A stretch of DNA of 64,000 bases from Mesostigma viride (taxonomy: Eukaryota; Streptophyta; Mesostigmatophyceae; Mesostigmatales; Mesostigmataceae). This document shows positions 59,440 to 64,000 of the stretch, in pieces (the first letter of the stretch is position 1; every line of letters starts with the position of its first letter). Location: NCBI GenBank assembly GCA_009746045.1, contig RPFO01000219.1, positions 153,501-217,500 of the forward strand. The letters are read 5' to 3'. Below the pieces are notes generated by a model. That model saw only the letters and a list, made by a program, of their open reading frames with translations, was not told where the DNA came from and ran no database searches. The translations under genes and the position numbers were made by a program.

Positions 59440-62400
59440 ATGGCTATTGCAGGGCTGTGCCTGCCATTCTGTTTTCTAAATGGCGTTGACAGGAATGGGT
59501 GCCTCAGGAAGCAATCGTTTAGCAAGTCAGCAACAACTAAAAACTCCATTCGACCTTTTCATCAGGCAATTCCTTTCAGCGGCAGTTCATGGACTTGCGG
59601 TGCGTTTCCGAAAGCGGGGTTGCTCAAGTCTTTAGAGAGAACCCCACGGGCAAGAACTTCTACGGCCGTCTGCAGCATCGCTGATGTTACTGCAGAGAAT
59701 GACGCTGCTGAAGCTTCTATTAGGCCAGCTGAAGGCGAAGAGGCGGCATTGCCGGTTTCATCTGCTGGAGACGATCAGCCTGACGAGGTCGTGCGGCCAA
59801 GCTATGATTTAGCTGCCGAAGTTTCAAAACGAAGGAATTTTGCCATTATTTCGCATCCTGACGCAGGGAAGACTACGCTGGTAAGTCACTGTGGCCTGTG
59901 GTGTGGGTTTTGAAAGCAGTGCCCGGTTAGTTAGCTTCCGCCTAGTCTTGTGCATGTTTTCCTCAGCTGAACATAGCGCCGTGGTAGGATGGAGAGCGGC
60001 GTACCTGCTCGAATGCGTTTCCGTGTGACGTGTGGTGCATGAGCGAGGTTTGTCCATGCGGAGTTATATATCCTCAAAGACCGTCGTGCCCGTTCCTGAC
60101 GTTGCGGTATTGGGACCAATTACGGGGCGACCCATTTTGGCTCTCTTGTGTGACAGCAGTACCTTTTGAATCATGTGCGCGGCTACCCAGCCAACCTTAT
60201 CTGTTTTATTTGGCTGCTCATTGCTCAGGTCCTTTTCACACAAGTCATGTTGCTTGCGAGGTTGTGTCTTATTGGGAGGAAAAGGATTTTATTTAGTTAT
60301 TGCTTTATGCTGGCTGCATGCTCTTTCGACGTAGATAAATTTTCCTTGATTACATGTTGCCTAAAGCGTGCTAAACTCGCAGTGTAGAATATTAAAGCTT
60401 TTCTAGTGGTGTATTTCTTTGAGCCCCCAGTTGCTAGAAAGTCCAGCCCCTTGAATTGCAGGCAAATTTTTCTTCCTGTGCTTGTTACTATTCAGCCAGT
60501 GGCAATTCATCACCTCATCAATACCACCGATTGCCATGAATCGAATCAGCATCTCCCCCCCCCCCCCCCCCCCCCCTACCTACACTGACCAGCCCCCCAG
60601 CCCTCCCTGTTTGAGCTTACCTGAAAATGTGTGCCCTGCCGCCATGTCATCAAGTTGTCGCAGTCTTAAATGAGTCGGAGATGATGTTTTGCTGGCCCCG
60701 ATTTTACCTGCACTTTCAACTTGCAAGGCACTTTGAGGCAAAGGTTGAAGTTATGGAGGGAAAAAAGTCTCATAATGGAAATTGGTTTACGTTTCCTGTG
60801 TAGCTACCCTGCCTTTTTAAAAAATTTAAGACCCTGACAGGCTTTGGAAGATCCAAAGACCTTGCCCGTCGCGCTAGTAGGACTGGATTTTTCAATGCCC
60901 GAACATTGCCCGGCGTTACTGGGATTTACTGTACAATCCAACAGTGGGTGTTTCTAGTAAAAAGGCACGGCACTGAAGTCCGGTCCTGATGGCTTGATGC
61001 AACCACTTGCTCCCTCTCCCATGTCGGCTGAAAAGAGAAAAAGGCAAAAACAGCTTTGGGGACCCTTGGCCCCCCTGTCCTTTGGGAATATTTGGCCCAA
61101 GCATGGGTACCAGAAGTGGGCGACCGCTTTCTATGCACCCTGGTAAAGGCTCGTCGACTGGGGGGGAGGGGGGAAATCAAGCTTCTTACCGCTAGGGACT
61201 CTTCTGTTTTTTTCCGGATAAAAAAAATGTTTTGTTGCCATCATGCTGCTACGGCCAGCCGCGAAATCAGCCTGTTGTGGCTGGCGTAATTGCAGGTATC
61301 TTGTGAGGCCATCATTACAGGCATATTCCGTGTCCACCACGTCGACAGTTTCTCACTCGCGGCTTTTGTGCAGCATCCGGCTCATCCTCACTTAAACAAA
61401 GGTCTTGCCCCCTTCCTATATTAAAGCAGTATACTCTTCTTCTAATCGCAGATTTATACCCCAGGCTTACCTGAGTTTTTTTTCCCCTTGTTTGATTGAA
61501 AAGCATTACATTTCTCAATTTTGAAGCTTTTAATCATCTTTCCATGGATCGAAGCTTTTCACAGTTGTCTGTACTCGCCATCTGTTTACTGTCCCTTTGT
61601 TGCATCCCGCAGCGTGTCTGTCATGCCACACGGCCCGTTCTCATGGTCGCCTTGACCACGTACTTCGGGGCCCTGTTGACACATTCATTTCCTTGCTGGG
61701 CCCTGTCTTTCAGTTCTGTGTGAGGCCCTGCCTTTCTGTGTGGGCTTTGTCTCTCTGTGTGTATCTCTCCATGACACATACCGGTGCTTGCTTCCTGTTT
61801 AAGACCTTACCCATTGCATTCCCCTGCCGTTGGCACCGCGTCCCTTCTAGGACCTCGTTTTACCAGCTTGCAGGGTACCTGGTCGGTTTTTGCTATCATC
61901 TCCCTTTCTTGCTTAAACAGCGCGCCATATCGCACCTCATACGTCTTGCCATCTCTCCCATGTTTTTTTCAACCTATCATTCCGCGCGATTGCGACGCGT
62001 CACAATAATCTGTAACTAGATTGCAGTTAGTTGTTAGCTACTTGTCCGCCTGGATGGTTCTTACCCATCCCCCCGCTCGCTTTGCCGGCTTCGTTTATGC
62101 CGCTTCCCGCAGACCGAGAAGCTTCTGCTCTATGGTGGGGCGATCCAGGAGGCTGGGGCGGTCAAGGCTCGGCGAGACCAGCGGAAAGCCACCTCGGATT
62201 GGATGGAGCTCGAGAAAGCAAGAGGTAAAGCGAAGCAAGACGTGATTAGAAAAAGGTAAACGAGGTACGAGGTACAGCCAGGCCTTTTATTGTGGTCCAT
62301 TTTGACCAAAACAGCTCCTCGTGTCAGCAAACTCTGGAAATGTATTATTTTCAATACCATTTTCGTTTCAGTCTCTCGTCTCGGCAACCTCTCTAGTAGT

Positions 62401-63405
62401 TAACCCATTGGCCTTCTAATCTTTATTTTGTTATAGCACCCCTCCCAACGCCTTGGATCGACAAACTGTGGATCGACAAACTCTGGAATGGTGGTTTTCC
62501 ATCCCAGTCCTGTGCATCAGCATGCTCTGGGATATTGACCATCTGTCCATTTAGCTGAGAGTTTCGTTGATTAGCTGACATTCTCTGGTGACGACCTGAG
62601 CTGGCTGCTGGCATGAAACCAGAACCGGCCACAGCAGCATTTCAGCATTGCGTGTCGGGCTTGCATAGAACAAAAGGGGGGGGGGGGCGAGCAGATGTAT
62701 AGGAGATGAGGAGACTAAATCAAATTTGTAGTATGGGATGTGTAGGAGATATATAGGTCATGTAAAGGAGGTATAGAGGACTCGTTTAGGACACAAGGAC
62801 GAAGTGAAGGTGACATGGGGAGACCATGCACAGGACCTTGGGGGGGGGGGGGATGCATAGCACTCACGGAGGAATTGAATTGGACATGGGGAGGCCATGT
62901 ATCAGACATGGGGAGTAACGGGGGAGGAACTGGGGACAGCGACTATAGAACATGAGGAGGCCATGTGGGATAGGCCTGGGCCGCGGCTGGTGATTTGTTG
63001 CCCTGTCCTTGCACGCTCACTGGAGCTGTATGGGGGTGACTTGCCTCATGAACGAACCACTGGGTAGCAGGCAGTCACGCGGTTGGTTATCCCGCTTTTC
63101 TGTCTGCCTTGGCTCAATTTTGGGATTGTCAGTCAAGCAGGGCTTTGGTTTATGAGAGGGGTCCAAGATGCACCTGCTAGCATGGCCATGGGTGATGGGT
63201 CATTTTAAACCAAGCTCTAGATGTCTAGTCGGAGCTTGCTTTTTTGGGTACTTGTCATAATATCGTCATTCACTTTATCTCCCGCATCCATATTCGAACT
63301 TCTTGCTGCCAATGGGTTTGTGCAGGCATTTCCATCACCTCCACCGCACTGCAGTTCTCAACCAAGGGTTATGTCGTCAACCTACTGGACACGCCAGGGC
63401 ATCAG
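59440..63405 (+). CDS. prfC: Peptide chain release factor 3 (RF3), probably organellar; exons 1-3, 3' end outside window
   Basis: Three exons are clear: 59440-59880, 62113-62224 and 63326-63405. Each has good GT/AG borders and the joined frame is continuous (211 codons). Residues 1-about 125 are Ser/Arg/Ala-rich, then acidic, as in a transit peptide plus linker. Exon 1 ends with [20 protein letters not shown] and Leu, the G1 (P-loop) motif. Exon 2 gives [20 protein letters not shown] and [10 protein letters not shown]. Exon 3 gives [11 protein letters not shown] (G2) and [11 protein letters not shown] (G3, DTPGH). The SHPDAGKTT loop and the GGAIQ-AG-VK stretch are specific to RF3, which separates it from EF-G, LepA and TypA. 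RF3 is the GTPase that recycles RF1/RF2 from the ribosome, and a chloroplast location is inferred. I chose ATG 59440 (TCATGG) because the upstream extension to 59209 overlaps the inverted-repeat area. The G4 motif and C-terminal domains lie beyond 64000. Confidence 0.9.
59881..62112 (+). other. Intron 1 of the release factor gene
   Basis: This 2.2-kb intron has a GTAAGT donor at 59881 and an acceptor CCCGCAG at 62112. It contains a run of about 23 C at 60555-60577 and otherwise only short frames. No mobile element ends are seen. Confidence 0.75.
62225..63325 (+). other. Intron 2 of the release factor gene
   Basis: The donor is GTAAAG at 62225 and the acceptor TGTGCAG ends at 63325. G-runs occur at 62681-62690 and 62840-62852, with several loosely repeated GACATGGGGAG motifs between 62810 and 62960. 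No other gene is seen. Confidence 0.7.
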
Positions 63406-64000
63406 GTGCGTGCGAGTGGACTAGATGGACCAGGTGGCAGTAAAACTCCTGGGCAACCGCCATGGGCCAGCTGCAGGGAAGGGGAGAAGGAAAGGGGGGC
63501 AAGAGAGGGAAGGGGAGGGAGAGGGAGCGACAGACCGGGGGTGGAGGGGGCGGGGGAACTTGAATTGCTGTGATTAGATGAGGCTGCCTGTGCTGCATGT
63601 GGCATTTCTTAAATCGTGCATGGCTGGGCAGGGCCCAGCTATTTTAGTTTGACCTGCGTTTTGCAGGCGTGGGCCAGGGTGCAAGGGTTGTGCTTGTGGT
63701 GTGTGCTTCTCGCATGTGGATTATCGGCCTGCCATGTGCAGCTGGAGGCCAGGTTCATGGGTTGGTTAGTATGCAACAATGTTTCATGAGGGGGAGTGCT
63801 TGATGTATAATGAGGTGGTGGAGGGCAAGTCGGGGGGGGAGGGGGGGATGGAGTATTGCATGGCATACAGGCCGCTGTTATCAATATTGGTGGGGTGCTG
63901 TATAGGATCGCAACCTCTCGTTTCCGTTATCAGAGGTTGTCATTAATAGTGGCTTCAATGGCTGACCTGCAACCCTACAACCCTATTTCTTGATTCAATC
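63406..64000 (+). other. Start of intron 3 of the release factor gene
   Basis: It begins at the GTGCGT donor. I searched for the next exon, which should open with the residues following the DTPGH motif, and did not find it before the window edge. The sequence has GGGGGAG-rich low-complexity runs at 63480-63560 and 63800-63850. Confidence 0.55.

Noticed and set aside
61496-62019. Short hydrophobic frames in intron 1 of the RF3 gene
   Set aside because: They lack splice-consistent borders and are in T-rich intronic sequence. The true second exon starts at 62113.

Overview
The window is eukaryotic nuclear DNA, most likely from a green alga or another member of Viridiplantae. The reasons are GT-AG introns, a GARP-type (plant-specific Myb-like) DNA-binding domain at 33.4-34.7 kb, and a bacterial-type peptide chain release factor 3 gene at 59.4-63.4 kb that carries a long Ser/Arg/Ala-rich N-terminal extension as expected for an organelle protein. 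I see no rRNA, no convincing tRNA and no CRISPR array. Host genes are sparse. Everything between them is dominated by transposable elements inserted into one another.

Layout. 0.5-8.6 kb: two divergent host genes, a minus-strand single-exon gene (468-1754) and a plus-strand three-exon gene (2717-8633) whose last intron holds a minisatellite and a (CGTG)n array of about 650 bp ending at the splice acceptor. 9.2-18.0 kb: a nest of non-LTR retrotransposons (LINEs) with ORF1 fragments, target-site duplications (TSDs) and (TTAA)n tails. 18.0-32.5 kb: TTAA-type DNA transposons without transposases, MITE-like inverted repeats, one terminal exon (20847-21056) and long AT-rich tracts without recognisable genes. 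33.4-34.7 kb: first exon of a GARP transcription factor. 36.7-37.7 kb: C-terminus of another LINE. 38.6-42.1 kb: a near-complete TTAA-flanked DNA transposon encoding a Mutator/Kolobok-like DDE transposase with an AT-hook and a C-terminal PHD finger. 44.8-58.9 kb: one minus-strand LINE broken up by four later insertions, one of which (a second LINE) is itself broken by a piggyBac element. 59.4-63.4 kb: the first three exons of the release factor 3 gene, which runs off the right edge.

How the pieces interact. The LINE families end in a 3' hairpin followed by tandem TTAA or AAATT units. The cut-and-paste elements here use TTAA, or in one case TTAG, as target. The LINE tails therefore act as ready-made landing sites, and at least two TTAA elements sit in or beside such tails. 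Two LINE copies from different families inserted at exactly the same position in the 3' hairpin of an opposite-strand LINE. The non-autonomous TTAA elements each carry their own palindromic motif near both ends. These patterns and a family of extremely short, 5'-truncated insertions with TSDs are the most unusual content. All family assignments come from motif reading by eye; no database search was run.
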